A DNA stretch of 32,330 nucleotides from Eubacteriales Family XIII. Incertae Sedis bacterium (lineage in GTDB: Bacteria; Bacillota; Clostridia; Peptostreptococcales; Anaerovoracaceae). Made by a program: the position numbers and the translations under genes. The notes under the pieces were generated by a model. It was given only the letters and a program-made list of their open reading frames with translations. It was not told the DNA's origin and made no database searches. Shown one piece after another: positions 15,435 through 25,800 of the stretch (position 1 is the stretch's first letter; each line of letters starts with the position of its first letter). The stretch lies in the NCBI GenBank assembly GCA_031261345.1, contig JAISKC010000064.1, forward strand, positions 1 through 32,330, given 5' to 3'.

Positions 15435-16547
15435 ATGTATATTGAAAAAATACGACTCAAAAACTTCAGGAATTATGCGGACGAAGCATTTGAGTTTGGG
15501 GAAAAAATAAATATTATAGCGGGGAAGAATGCACAGGGAAAAACAAATCTCGTAGAGGGAATAAGCCTGCTTTCGATGGCAAAATCATTTCGCACGACGA
15601 AGGAAACGGAAATGATTGCACACGGAGAAGACAGGTTTTTGGTGTCGGGAGAGTTTTCAAAACACGGAAATCCCTATATACTGGATATAGAATTTTTCGA
15701 GCAGGGGAAGTCCATTCAGAAAAAATACCAAATCAACGGCGTGAAGAAGGAGAAGGTTACAGACCTTTTCAGCGGAATATACACGGTTGTATTTTCGCCG
15801 GAGGATTTGAAGATAGTCCAAGGCGAGCCAGACAGGAGAAGAAGGTTTTTGGACAGGGAATTGATTCTTATCAAACCTTCCTATTACGAAAATTTGAGGA
15901 AATACAAGAAGATTCTCAAAAATAGAAACCTGTTACTGAAGGAAGCGAAAGACGGCGTCAAGGATGAAAATCTCTTGAGAGTCTATGACGAATATTTGGC
16001 GGAAGCCGGAGCATTGGTGATGGAGCAGCGGGCTGATTTCATCGTCAAGCTATCCAAAACGGCGAAGGAAACCGCACGAAAGATTTCTGCTGGGGCCGAC
16101 GAGCTCGAAGTTGAATACAATCCGAGCGCACCAAGAGAGGCCGGCAAGGAAAGACAGGAAAAAAAATTACTGGAAATTTTGGCAGAACAGAGGGAAAAGG
16201 ATATACTGTACGGAACGACGGGGGTAGGACCTCACAGAGATGACCTACTTTTGAAAACCAACGGACGGGAGCTCAAGAGCTATGGGTCGCAGGGTCAGCA
16301 GAGGACGGCAAGCCTCGCACTGCGGCTGGCGGAGCAAAAGCTGATAAAGGAGGAAACGGGGGAAGACGCAATTCTGCTACTCGACGACGTGCTCAGTGAA
16401 CTCGACAGGGACAGGCAGAAACTTTTGCTTGAAAATTTCGAGGACAATCAGCTGTTCATCACGACGGCGGATATGAACGAAAAGATAATGGGGGATATAG
16501 CGGAAAAAAAATTAATAATTATTTCTGCCGGAGAAGCAACAAAATGA
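15435..16547 (+). CDS. recF: DNA replication and repair protein RecF
   Basis: Protein of 370 residues, an SMC-like ATPase that helps load RecA at single-stranded gaps. N-terminal IEKIRLKNFRNYADEAFEF, Walker A GKNAQGKTN (about 33-41), GPHRDDLLL, the ABC signature region YGSQGQQRTASLALRLAE and Walker B AILLLDDVLSELD are all present. GAGGAA lies 6 bases before the ATG. Its end overlaps the next gene, the sigma factor, by 4 bases, an unusual partner. Confidence 0.96.
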   Translation: MYIEKIRLKNFRNYADEAFEFGEKINIIAGKNAQGKTNLVEGISLLSMAKSFRTTKETEMIAHGEDRFLVSGEFSKHGNPYILDIEFFEQGKSIQKKYQINGVKKEKVTDLFSGIYTVVFSPEDLKIVQGEPDRRRRFLDRELILIKPSYYENLRKYKKILKNRNLLLKEAKDGVKDENLLRVYDEYLAEAGALVMEQRADFIVKLSKTAKETARKISAGADELEVEYNPSAPREAGKERQEKKLLEILAEQREKDILYGTTGVGPHRDDLLLKTNGRELKSYGSQGQQRTASLALRLAEQKLIKEETGEDAILLLDDVLSELDRDRQKLLLENFEDNQLFITTADMNEKIMGDIAEKKLIIISAGEATK

Positions 16548-17824
16548 CGGACAATACTCTCATAAGTAATAAGGGGAAAGTGCTGGCCCAGGGAACGCAG
16601 GTGGATGGCGAAGAGAAGAGGGAATATCTTCGCCAACTTGTGGAACACGCTCAAACTGGGGATAAAGGGGCTTTTGAGGAGCTGTACAAACACAAATTAC
16701 GTTCGATTTTGTACAATATTGGTAGCTACATAAAGAACCCGACGGAAGTTGAGGATGTGGCACAGGAAGTGGGGCTGATAGTCTACAAGAAGTTGCCGGA
16801 GCTCAGAAATCCGGAGGCGTTCAACGCTTGGCTAGGTAGAATAGTTACAAACGAATGTTATAGGGTATTACGGGGAACAAACAAAAGAGATCAGGAATTG
16901 GATATAGATGATTTTGAGGACATCATCTGTGAGGAGAACAAGGAATTTCTACCGGAAGAATTCGCGGAAAGCCGCGAGCTTCGGGAAATCATCCTCCGAA
17001 CAATTTCCAAATTGCCATCGCAAAGGAAGCGAATGATCATCATGTATTTTTATGATGATTTGAGCTACAAAGAAATTGCAGAAGCGATGGACGTGGCCAT
17101 ATCCTCGGTGTCAACCGGGATAATGAGGGCAAAAAAAATGATTAAGGAAGATCTGGAGAAAGAGATGAAGAAAAATCCCACCATGGGGAAGGCGGGAGCA
17201 GCCGGAACGGTTGTTGGAGCGGCACTTGAGTTTGAGGCCATCGGACTTTATCCCGATGCGAGCATAGCAAGTATCATGGGGAGCTTCACAGAGAAACTGG
17301 CAAATAACGTGCCTATCCATTCAAGAAAAAAGCTGAGACGAAAAAACGAGGTCAAGCAGTTGGCAAAGACAGCGGCTATTACCGTTGCTTCCGTTGCCAT
17401 TGCGACTTCGGCTGGCGTCTTTATGGTAGGCGCGCCTATCGTGCCCGCGGATGCTATTGAAGCACCGGCGGAGGTCTCTACGCCATATGAACCTGTGCAG
17501 CCGGTGAGTCCGGCTTCGTTTGAAATCGGATTTGTCTCAGACGAATGTGTCTGCGGACATCTGAATCCGACGTCGGCGAGTATCACGGGCGAAGGGGAAT
17601 TGGGTGCTGTTCGTTATAAGATAACGAAGGTCGGAAGTTTTGATATAGTGGCAGAAGGCACAGGCGCAGACGTTTCAGCGGAACTGACAGGTCTTTATGC
17701 TGCTGGAAAAGACGGCGACTACGACCTGCAATTTGACTTCGAGAGCAAAGACGGCTATGATTATACTCTCAACAGAGTATTCACAATCAACACAGGCGTG
17801 ATTGAAGCGGGTGAGTATTTGTGA
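16544..17824 (+). CDS. Membrane-anchored ECF-type sigma factor with C-terminal extracellular domain
   Basis: Protein of 426 residues. Residues about 42-110 are sigma region 2 (GAFEELYKHKLRSILYNIG, DVAQEVGLIVYKKLPEL, FNAWLGRIVTNECYRVLR). Residues about 147-203 are region 4 (KLPSQRKRMIIMYFYDDLSY, KEIAEAMDVAISSVSTGIMR). Unlike a plain ECF sigma of about 180 residues it continues: a Gly/Ala-rich segment, a basic stretch SRKKLRRKNEVKQ, one transmembrane helix (about 276-300) and an outside region of about 125 residues rich in beta-forming and acidic residues with a CVC motif. Positive-inside charge places the sigma part in the cytosol. No anti-sigma gene is nearby; the fused part may serve that role (inference). 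It overlaps recF by 4 bases and precedes the lectin gene by 13. Confidence 0.85.
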   Translation: MTDNTLISNKGKVLAQGTQVDGEEKREYLRQLVEHAQTGDKGAFEELYKHKLRSILYNIGSYIKNPTEVEDVAQEVGLIVYKKLPELRNPEAFNAWLGRIVTNECYRVLRGTNKRDQELDIDDFEDIICEENKEFLPEEFAESRELREIILRTISKLPSQRKRMIIMYFYDDLSYKEIAEAMDVAISSVSTGIMRAKKMIKEDLEKEMKKNPTMGKAGAAGTVVGAALEFEAIGLYPDASIASIMGSFTEKLANNVPIHSRKKLRRKNEVKQLAKTAAITVASVAIATSAGVFMVGAPIVPADAIEAPAEVSTPYEPVQPVSPASFEIGFVSDECVCGHLNPTSASITGEGELGAVRYKITKVGSFDIVAEGTGADVSAELTGLYAAGKDGDYDLQFDFESKDGYDYTLNRVFTINTGVIEAGEYL

Positions 17825-17837
17825 GGATAGAGGGGTC

Positions 17838-19586
17838 ATGACGAAAATTTGCAATATTAAGAAAGGAAGCAAGTGGTATCTTTCGATGCTGCTGTTTCTT
17901 GCTGTACTGATCACCTCTCTACTTTCAATTGAAAGCACGGGCACGGTCTTTGCGGGAAACAACGACATTTCCTTCAACATAAAGGTCAATCAAAACGAGC
18001 AGGACAAAAGCACGGTGCTGACCCTAAAAGATATCAGCATAGGCAAAGAGGGGATTGCCGCAGTGAACATCACCTGGCCGAAGGAATTCACTCTGGACTA
18101 CGACAAAGCGGAAGCGGCCTCTTGGGACGTGACAAAAAATCCGAGCGGCGGCTCTTCGGCGTTCATCATCAAGGGAGATACTCTGAAGACAAAGAGCGAA
18201 ACCCTATCACTTGTGAAGAGCCTATCGTTCACTTTGCCGAGCGGCAAGACCGTGGACAGCAAAGCAAGAATCACAATAAGTTTGGACGAAAAGAAAATAT
18301 CCGCCTATATAAACGACGGGACCATTCATTATTATGAATTTGTCAAAACGGAAGAGACTTCCACGGAAAAGCCTTACTATGTTACATGGCTTCAGGCCTT
18401 CAACCTTGCAAGGGAACGTTCATATGAAGGGCTTTCCGGCTATCTTTCCACCATCACGAGTCAGGAAGAACAAGACTTCATCTACAATTCCATCGCAAAA
18501 TATCCCGGGTGGCTCGGTGGTACGAGGATGCTTTTCATAGAAAAAGATGTAGAGCAACCGAAGCCCATAGGCGAGCTGAAGGGTGCTATTTCTGAAAAGA
18601 TTGAGGATTACAATATAGACGCCAAAGTGGCGAACACTTGGTATTGGGCATGCGGCCCAGAAGCAGGAAAGGCGTTTTATAGTCAGGCAACTGCCTCTGA
18701 AGAGGCAAAGAGTGACTACAACAACTTCAACTCCGGCGAGCCAAACAACTCCGGCAATGAGTACTGTCTGCAATTTGCCTTGAGCGGATCCGACCGTTGG
18801 AACGATCTCAATTACGACAGGGCGGACAGCACATACAATCAAGGATACTACGTGGAGTATTCAGAGCCTTTCCCTCTCACTCAGGCGAGACTTGACGAGA
18901 AGGAAAACACCCATACGGAGAAAATACCGGAGCTCAATCCTGACGCGGGCAAGGGCGGCAGTCATAAAGGTGGCGGTCAAAAAGGTGGCACCGGCGGCAC
19001 GGGCGGTTCAAATAACGGCGGCGGGGAAACCCTCGGCGGCGGTCAAATTGCAAGCGGACTCGAGCTTGGAAACATCGCAATCGGCGGTGAGATAGTCACG
19101 CAAAACGTGAATAAGCACAAGGTATTTCCGAGCACGACGACTACGATGAAAGTCAAGGCAGGAGCACAGAAGAAAAATGCTTCTGTAGCGGAAGCGGAAA
19201 CTCTCGAAAACGGAAGTACCCCACTGGCAAATGGCGTTGGTAGCGTCAACGGTGGCAGAGGCCACAGTCTGGCATCGAAGACAGCAAGTATCGGCGGCGT
19301 AGGGATTCCATTAGCAGGCGGAAGCGGCGCAAGCACGTGGTCGCTTCTCGATTTGGTCCTTGCCATCGCCTGTATCATATTGTTCGCGATATCCGCACTA
19401 TATTGCAGAGGCAAAAAGCTGATCATTTCAGCAGCCTGTGCCTTAGCGGCAATCTGTCTGTTCCTCCTGACACAGGACATGAGCGCAGACAGCGTGCTTC
19501 TGGATATGTGGACACCCATAATGGCTATAATTCTCGGTGTAGAGATGGTTTTATTTGCAAAAGCGTCAACAAAGGAAGGGGCCTAA
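17838..19586 (+). CDS. Secreted, membrane-anchored C-type lectin domain protein
   Basis: Protein of 582 residues; start at the ATG with AGAGGGG a few bases upstream (an in-frame ATG at 17802 would overlap the sigma gene). N-terminal signal/membrane helix (WYLSMLLFLAVLITSLLSIE), then a domain of about 140 residues resembling cohesin-like or other beta-sandwich surface domains (uncertain), then a C-type lectin-like domain at about 178-342: TWLQAFNLARE, GYLSTITSQEEQDFI, YPGWLGG, GEPNNSGNEYCLQF (E301-P302-N303) and W321-N322-D323. EPN plus WND is the calcium-dependent, mannose-type sugar-binding signature. A Gly-rich linker follows (about 371-408), then a Ser/Thr/Ala region and three C-terminal membrane helices (about 498-522, 526-546, 557-578). 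No LPXTG. Ligand unknown. Confidence 0.82.
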   Translation: MTKICNIKKGSKWYLSMLLFLAVLITSLLSIESTGTVFAGNNDISFNIKVNQNEQDKSTVLTLKDISIGKEGIAAVNITWPKEFTLDYDKAEAASWDVTKNPSGGSSAFIIKGDTLKTKSETLSLVKSLSFTLPSGKTVDSKARITISLDEKKISAYINDGTIHYYEFVKTEETSTEKPYYVTWLQAFNLARERSYEGLSGYLSTITSQEEQDFIYNSIAKYPGWLGGTRMLFIEKDVEQPKPIGELKGAISEKIEDYNIDAKVANTWYWACGPEAGKAFYSQATASEEAKSDYNNFNSGEPNNSGNEYCLQFALSGSDRWNDLNYDRADSTYNQGYYVEYSEPFPLTQARLDEKENTHTEKIPELNPDAGKGGSHKGGGQKGGTGGTGGSNNGGGETLGGGQIASGLELGNIAIGGEIVTQNVNKHKVFPSTTTTMKVKAGAQKKNASVAEAETLENGSTPLANGVGSVNGGRGHSLASKTASIGGVGIPLAGGSGASTWSLLDLVLAIACIILFAISALYCRGKKLIISAACALAAICLFLLTQDMSADSVLLDMWTPIMAIILGVEMVLFAKASTKEGA

Positions 19587-19857
19587 AAAACACGCAAGTG
19601 TTTTAAAAAACTTTCCAAAAATAAAAAACGGGGATTCGGGCAACAAAATCCGAAGTACTTCTCTCTTATACTTATGTAGGAAAAAGTACTGGGGAAAAAA
19701 TTGAGTGCTGGGGAAGCAAAACAGCACAAAGGGATTAAAGCGTACTGTGGAAACAGTACAAACAACGGGATTAAAGCTGGGGAGCTGCAATTTTATTTTT
19801 TATGCACGCCTTGGCCTGTGAAAAATTATTGCTAGTATTAGAGAGGAAAAAAGAATA
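19587..19857 (+). promoter_or_regulatory. Long structured leader of the giant adhesin gene
   Basis: A 271-base gap with no gene. It contains, in order: a 7-base-pair hairpin (AAAACAC/GTGTTTT, 19587-19604); a 5-base-pair hairpin (GGATT/AATCC, 19632-19651); AAGTACTT (19653-19660) able to pair with AAGTACT (19684-19690); two tandem hairpin units (19705-19777, listed separately); and GCTGGGGAGC followed by TTTTATTTTTT (19776-19801), which may be a weak terminator or attenuator. A good ribosome-binding site (AGAGGAAA) precedes the ATG. No confident promoter was found. Structured leader RNA is inferred, not proven. Confidence 0.6.
19705..19777 (+). repeat. Two tandem hairpin units with compensatory stem change
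   Basis: Unit 1 (19705-19741): stem GTGCTG (19705-19710) with CAGCAC (19722-19727), then GGGATTAAAGC. Unit 2 (19742-19777): stem GTACTG with CAGTAC inside a 7-base-pair hairpin closed by a GGAA tetraloop (19742-19759), then GGGATTAAAGC. The third stem position is G-C in unit 1 and A-T in unit 2, changed on both sides, so the pairing is conserved. Loops and spacers carry repeated GGA. Confidence 0.75.
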
Positions 19858-22800
19858 ATGAGTACAAATTTGAGAGGAAAGAGATTTGTAGCGCTTTTGG
19901 TGGCATTCGCGATGATATTCACAATCGTAATGCCTTTTAGCGTTATGGCAGAAGAACCTAACGGTGATATCAAGGCGTTAGATGCACCTGCCGATGTATC
20001 CATCAAAGCATATGCGGACGGTTGGACTCTCGTTCCGGGATCTGCCGAAAAGGTGGTAACATTTACATTTAAAGCACCACTTAGATTAGCTTTGAATATT
20101 TATGTTCTGCTTCCTGAACTACTTTCGAATAACGAAGGAGCAGCTACTTTCATCGCTAAAAACGGCGTCACCGGTAGCTATAATAGCGTTCTGTCGGGTT
20201 CTAATGTAGTAATCGAACACAACCCTACATTCAATGGCGCTGTACAAAGCGGCGATTTTCTGCATTTGACAGCCGCTGGTGAAAATAAAGATGGTATTCG
20301 CTTATCTGACTTGGATGTAACGTTCAAATTTGCAAACGGCATCACCAAAGCAGGGGAAGAAATACCTATTTCAGCTTATTTGATAGCCGGCGATGTGACA
20401 ACAGAGATCAACGAAGATTTGGCCATCACGGCTGTTCCGAATGATTCTTGGAGCATTGAAAAGGGTGTTGTTTTAGAAAAGGTTCCGCCGGCGTTTACGG
20501 AAGGAAAATTCATCGAGCGTCCTTATACAGATATTGGAAATGGAGATACATATCCGATAACTTACAAACTCTCACTGAAGACAACCGGCAACACGAATAC
20601 AGAAGGCCGCATTTATCAGAAAGACCTTTCTGTAGTCGATACTATTTCAGGATATTTTGAAGGCATTGAAAATGCTCCCGTTATTGATAGTGTTCGATAC
20701 GACAATCCTGATACAGGAACTATAATACCTGAAGGAGAAGGCGGCTATACATACACTCCGGGTACCGAAAGCAGTACATTAAGCTTCACCGTGCCCGGCT
20801 CTGAATCAGCCCCCACAAACAATAGAGACATCTATGTCACCGTGCTTGTCAACGAAGATACCTATACAAACTCTGCTACGCTAGCACCGATACTGCCGAG
20901 TGGACTTGCGAAACTCAGTAATACTGCACAGCTGACAACAAATCCTGTCGTTGGCGTGCCCGAGGATAAAGACCTTGATGAACCTGTTGAGACATTCTTC
21001 GGTTGGACACAGCAGGAGACAGACAAGCCAAAGCTCACAATCAACAAGCAAATTGAGGCGAAGAACTTGCTTCCTACTGCATATACCGAAGCATTGAGAC
21101 TTCTATATGGATATGAAGCTACCGCAGTTAATGACAATGCAAAGGTTCGGTTCACGCTCACAGAGAAAGACCATCCGGGCGATCCAAATTACACTCAGGA
21201 ATTGACAATCGGTCCCGAGGGTAATGTGGTCAGCGAGGAGCTTCTCCCCGGTGAATATACTCTTACGGAAACAATCGGCATAGGCGGAACTTTTGCCATT
21301 GACGGCTTAGCAACAGCGACGATTGTCGTTTCGGGACCTGATGCACAGGGTCATTCAACGTTTGTCAGTGAAGGTTCAGACTCTCGCCTTGAAGGCAACA
21401 CAATCACCATCGTAAGCAAATCAACAGCGGTCGGTGATTTGAAAGTCAAAGTTGAAAAACAAAAGCCTTACGAAATAGAGATGTTTGAAGCCTTCGAGAA
21501 TAAGGCTATTACTTTGACAGGAAGCGACTTCACGCAAACGGCAACCACGAACAACCTTGGAGAGGCTATTTTCCACAATGTTCCTTCCAGTGGTGAGCCA
21601 TATACGCTCACAGGTGCAGACGAAGAAGGCTTTGTAATAGAACCCGAAGGTGGCGTAACAGGCATAACTCTTTCATCGAGTCTTGCAGATGCAACCTTGC
21701 GTTATGCAAAAGGTTCAGGTAGTTTTAAGCTCAGCAAGAGCTTCAAAGGGCCGTTTTCTGACAGTACTGTTGCTGCAAGAGCAGATGCCCATGTGGTAAT
21801 AGAGCTTTTCAAAAAGGAAGATGAAACCTATGTATCATCGGGTATCACCTTTAGAATTCCCGAAGACATCACCAGTTCTGGTGTGGTTCAAAAGGACATT
21901 CCCAAAGGCACATACTACCTCAAGGAAACAAGTCTTAAGTTTGGCACCGGTGGAGAAGATGATGAGTACGACAGAATTGATCCTACGGATGGCGTCAAGG
22001 TCACTATAAAAGGTGGATACTATTATGCCGGTCCTACGGGTCCTGCGGACCTTTTGCTGCATGATGAAAAAACCGCAGATCCTGATGACGACACATATAC
22101 CCTCGTCAACAAGTCAACCTATGGTGAACTTGCGGTTCAGTCATTCTGGGTCGATAGGTCTGATGATTCGAGCGACAACCCAATCAACAATGACAAATTC
22201 ACAGCAAAGAATACTGATACAAACAAAACTTATACTCTTGCGACCGGAGCGGACGGTATCGCAAAGCTGAACGTTCCTGCTGGAGACTATAAAATAACAA
22301 GGACTACAGCACTTGGCACTACCGAGGTCAATACAGACTTAAAGAACACAGAATCCGTCTCTGTTGCGGCCAACACCCATGCTGAATTAGGTTATGAGGT
22401 GACAGGTCAGGCTCTTAACGCAGAAAAGGTACAGACGGCCGGTTTCGTGAAAGCGAAGCTTCCGAATGTAACGGGTACAAAGTCTACTCCGGTTTTGGAA
22501 ACGCCTGTTGCCGGTGCTACCTTTACATTGTTTAAGCTGAATGAAGACACAAGCAAATATGAAGTGCAGAGTTCTCCTGCTCCCAAAACAGGTACGCCGT
22601 TTACATTTGAAGGTCTGAAAGCCGGAACATATATCGCGGTGGAGACCGGTGTACCCGCAAACTATGAAGCCCCTGCATGGCGTAGCTATTTCTACAACGG
22701 AACGGCACTGCAGTCGTCTGTTGAGGAAAGTACACTTCCTGCAAACGTTCCTAAGGTCGTCATCACTACCGGAGACTATCAGTCTACAGCCGTTGGTGCT

Positions 22801-25800
22801 GCAAAGTCCTTGAGCTTCTCTCCGAGAAATGTGGTCAATGTGCCTTCTACAGAGTTGAAGATAAAGACCGTGCAGGCGATGACAGGTGTCAATCTGCCCG
22901 GCACCGCCAAATACGAGGTATATGAGTACGACGATATCAATAGTACTTATTTTGCAGAGCCCTATACCTCTGCTACAGTGGCTACAGGCACTACTCCGTC
23001 CTTCCCGAATAGACTTCTTGCGGGACACAAATACAAGGTGGTTCAAACGGAAATCTCTGATAGTACATACGTACTCAGCGACGACTATTTGGAAATCACG
23101 CTTGATGCAAATGCGGACAAGACGTATACATGGAATGGCTCACCTCGGCGTGCGAATACATTACCTGCGACTACCACAGGCTCCACAGGAGACTTGGCAA
23201 CGTCTGTCACGGTACAGTTCTCCAACGCCAAGAAACCTGTTATCAGAATTGATAAATTGGGCGAAACACAGGAAATAGATTCAAGAACAGGAACTAATGA
23301 AAGAGAGCAACTTGGTGGAGCAGTATTTAAGCTCTATTATGAGGAAAGTGGCGTGGACTTCTACGCCGGCTCAGACGGTACATGGAAAAAGACCAATAGC
23401 GGTGAAGTGGTAACAGATGCAACTGGCAATTTGGTTCTTCCAACAGGTTTGACCTTTGATCCAAATCCCAATAAGGACTATAAACTACTTGAGCTTTCTG
23501 CTCCGGCAGTACCGGGAGCTCCTGACCTAGAATATAAAATGCCGAGCAACCCGATTGAATTTGCGTTTGGCTATGTTGTGTATGCAGAGAATGCTAACTA
23601 TCATGCCGAATACGAACTAAAGGATGCAGACTCTGATTGGTCAGATGACATTAAGGTTGATTACGTAGGTAATTCAATCACTATTACAAATGTCCTTGAG
23701 CCGCATTATCTGTCACTGCAAAAGCTTGCACTTAAGACCAAAAAATATGCTTTCGAAAGCGATCCTGATAATGTAGGTATTCCTTATCAGGGTGCTGATG
23801 GCGATGAAATAGATCCTGCATCCGCAGCAGAGCCCGCGATGATTCTCGGTGGATCATTCATAGTCAAGCGTTGGAGGGGTGGTAACGACAATCCGCCATC
23901 AGATGCTGACATGGATAATAGTAGCCTTTGGTATGATGTCAGTGCATGGCTCGATATGGGCAACAATCCGGACAACTTGGAGGGTGCTCGCGGTTATTCA
24001 GGCAATCTTCCTGCGGGCTATTATATGGTTACGGAAAGATGGCGCGACGACACAGGAAACGGTGAGGACACAGATCTTTATATAAACAAAGGAGGAGACT
24101 ACCATAAAAGTGGCAACACATGGACCGCTGACACAGACAGCAACGCTCCTAATTGGAAACCAGCACCGAAGCAACTTAAGTTCATCGTCGATTTGACAGG
24201 TACAGATCCTGATGATATATATAAAAACATTCAGGTTGGTAACACCGGAATGTTGAACAACGCCCTTGGCGGTGGAGCATACAACGGTGATACATTAGTT
24301 CAACTGACGGGCACGAAGACCAGTTGGACCCAACTTACTGACAGCATTCAATATAATGGCTTGCTCAACGGGGTGAAGTTTGATTTATATCCTGCATACA
24401 AAGATGCCGCGGGCAACTATGTGAAATTTGGACCCCCGATACAGCACACCATCGAATCTGGAAACCTTTGGGGTAGTGGAACATGGGGCAGTGACAAACC
24501 CGATCCCGGTCGCTTCTCGTCCATCAAGTTCTTCATAGCTAAGTCTATCCTAGACTATATAAATGGAAATGAAGAACCGCCTGAAGGATACACCGGTACT
24601 TATACAAAGTATGTAGACCTTTCAGCCGATGCAAAAGCCGCTGTCGCTGAGCTTGTGGCAATGACAGGTCCAAAAACTGAACCGACTTCCGAATGGGTCA
24701 GTACAGAAGATTTCCATTTGGCCTTGGAAGAAATCGGCGGACTTCCTGCAAACTTTACGCAGTCATATCCAAAGACATTTGGAATAGATATTCCTCGTAA
24801 CGGATTGCAGCATAACTATGATAATAAAAATATCAGGGCAGAGGACGATGAGGTCGCAGAGGAAGGTATCTTTGATACAACCCTTTCGGATACGGAGAAA
24901 TATGCCGAAACCAAGTCGATAAAGAATCTCAGAGGAGAGTCAAGACTTGAACTGCTCAAGGTCGCCTATGAAAACAGGACTCCTGCAAATATCGTCAACG
25001 GCAAATTGCAGTCCGTTTCGAATTCATTTGCGCTCTACAAGGCAGAATCAGCTGCACCCGATGCAACCAAGCAGTTCCTCAAGAACATCACGCCTCAGTC
25101 CACTCGCAACAATTACGAGAAACTTGAGCCAGGATATTACTACCTAAAGGAACTCACCGCACCTGCGAATTTCAATATTTCAGGTAGCTACCGCATCGTT
25201 GCGCCGAAGGCTGATGGCACTACAGGTGAGATACCTGCTTACAATGCAAATAACGCTGCGAATAAACCGTTTGATGAGGGCGACTACATCGGACCCTTGG
25301 TTCTGACCGACAACACGAAGGGCAACACAATAGTAGCAGTCACGGATCACCCGTTTGGGCAGATCAAACTTACCAATTACTGGAATGGTGTTGCAAAATC
25401 TGATACCGCTTTGACGGCAACTTACGAGTTTGTGGAGACACCGGCAGGTTTCACCGTGTCGACCAACACTCTTACCGGTACCAATGTTGAAGTCGCAACA
25501 GGTGGTAATGATAAGGCTTTCACAATCAAGGCAAACGCTGTAGCTGCCTTTAAGAATTTGCCTGACGGCGACTACAAGATTAAGCTGACTCATATCAGTG
25601 GGGATGATACAAATCCCGCGACCAGTGGAGCAGCATTTGCACATACTGCAAACGCTGCACTTAAGGGTACCGATTATCTAAGCTTCAAAGTTGAGAAGGG
25701 CATTGCAAAAGCTCTAAAGGTTGGAGAGGCTGAACTAAACACCGCTATGGATGTTTCGACAGCTGCTAAAGCCGAGGCGACATTCGTAACAACGAATAAG

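Noticed and set aside
17802-17837. Upstream ATG for the lectin gene
   Set aside because: It would overlap the sigma gene by 23 bases and put charged residues before the signal helix; the ATG at 17838 has a better-placed AGAGGGG.
19705-19777. CRISPR array
   Set aside because: Only two units, the repeats are not identical, there are no unique spacers of regular length and no cas genes are nearby.
19811-19838. Promoter TTGGCC-16-TAGTAT just before the giant gene
   Set aside because: Both hexamers are poor, spacing is short, and it would leave almost no leader before the ribosome-binding site.
19587-19857. Cyclic-di-GMP (GEMM) riboswitch upstream of the adhesin
   Set aside because: The conserved GGCAAACC and GCAAAGCC blocks and the tetraloop/receptor arrangement are not present.
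23140-23200. LPXTG-like motif (LPATT) in the giant protein
   Set aside because: It is internal (about residue 1100), lacks the Gly, and is not followed by a membrane helix and basic tail.
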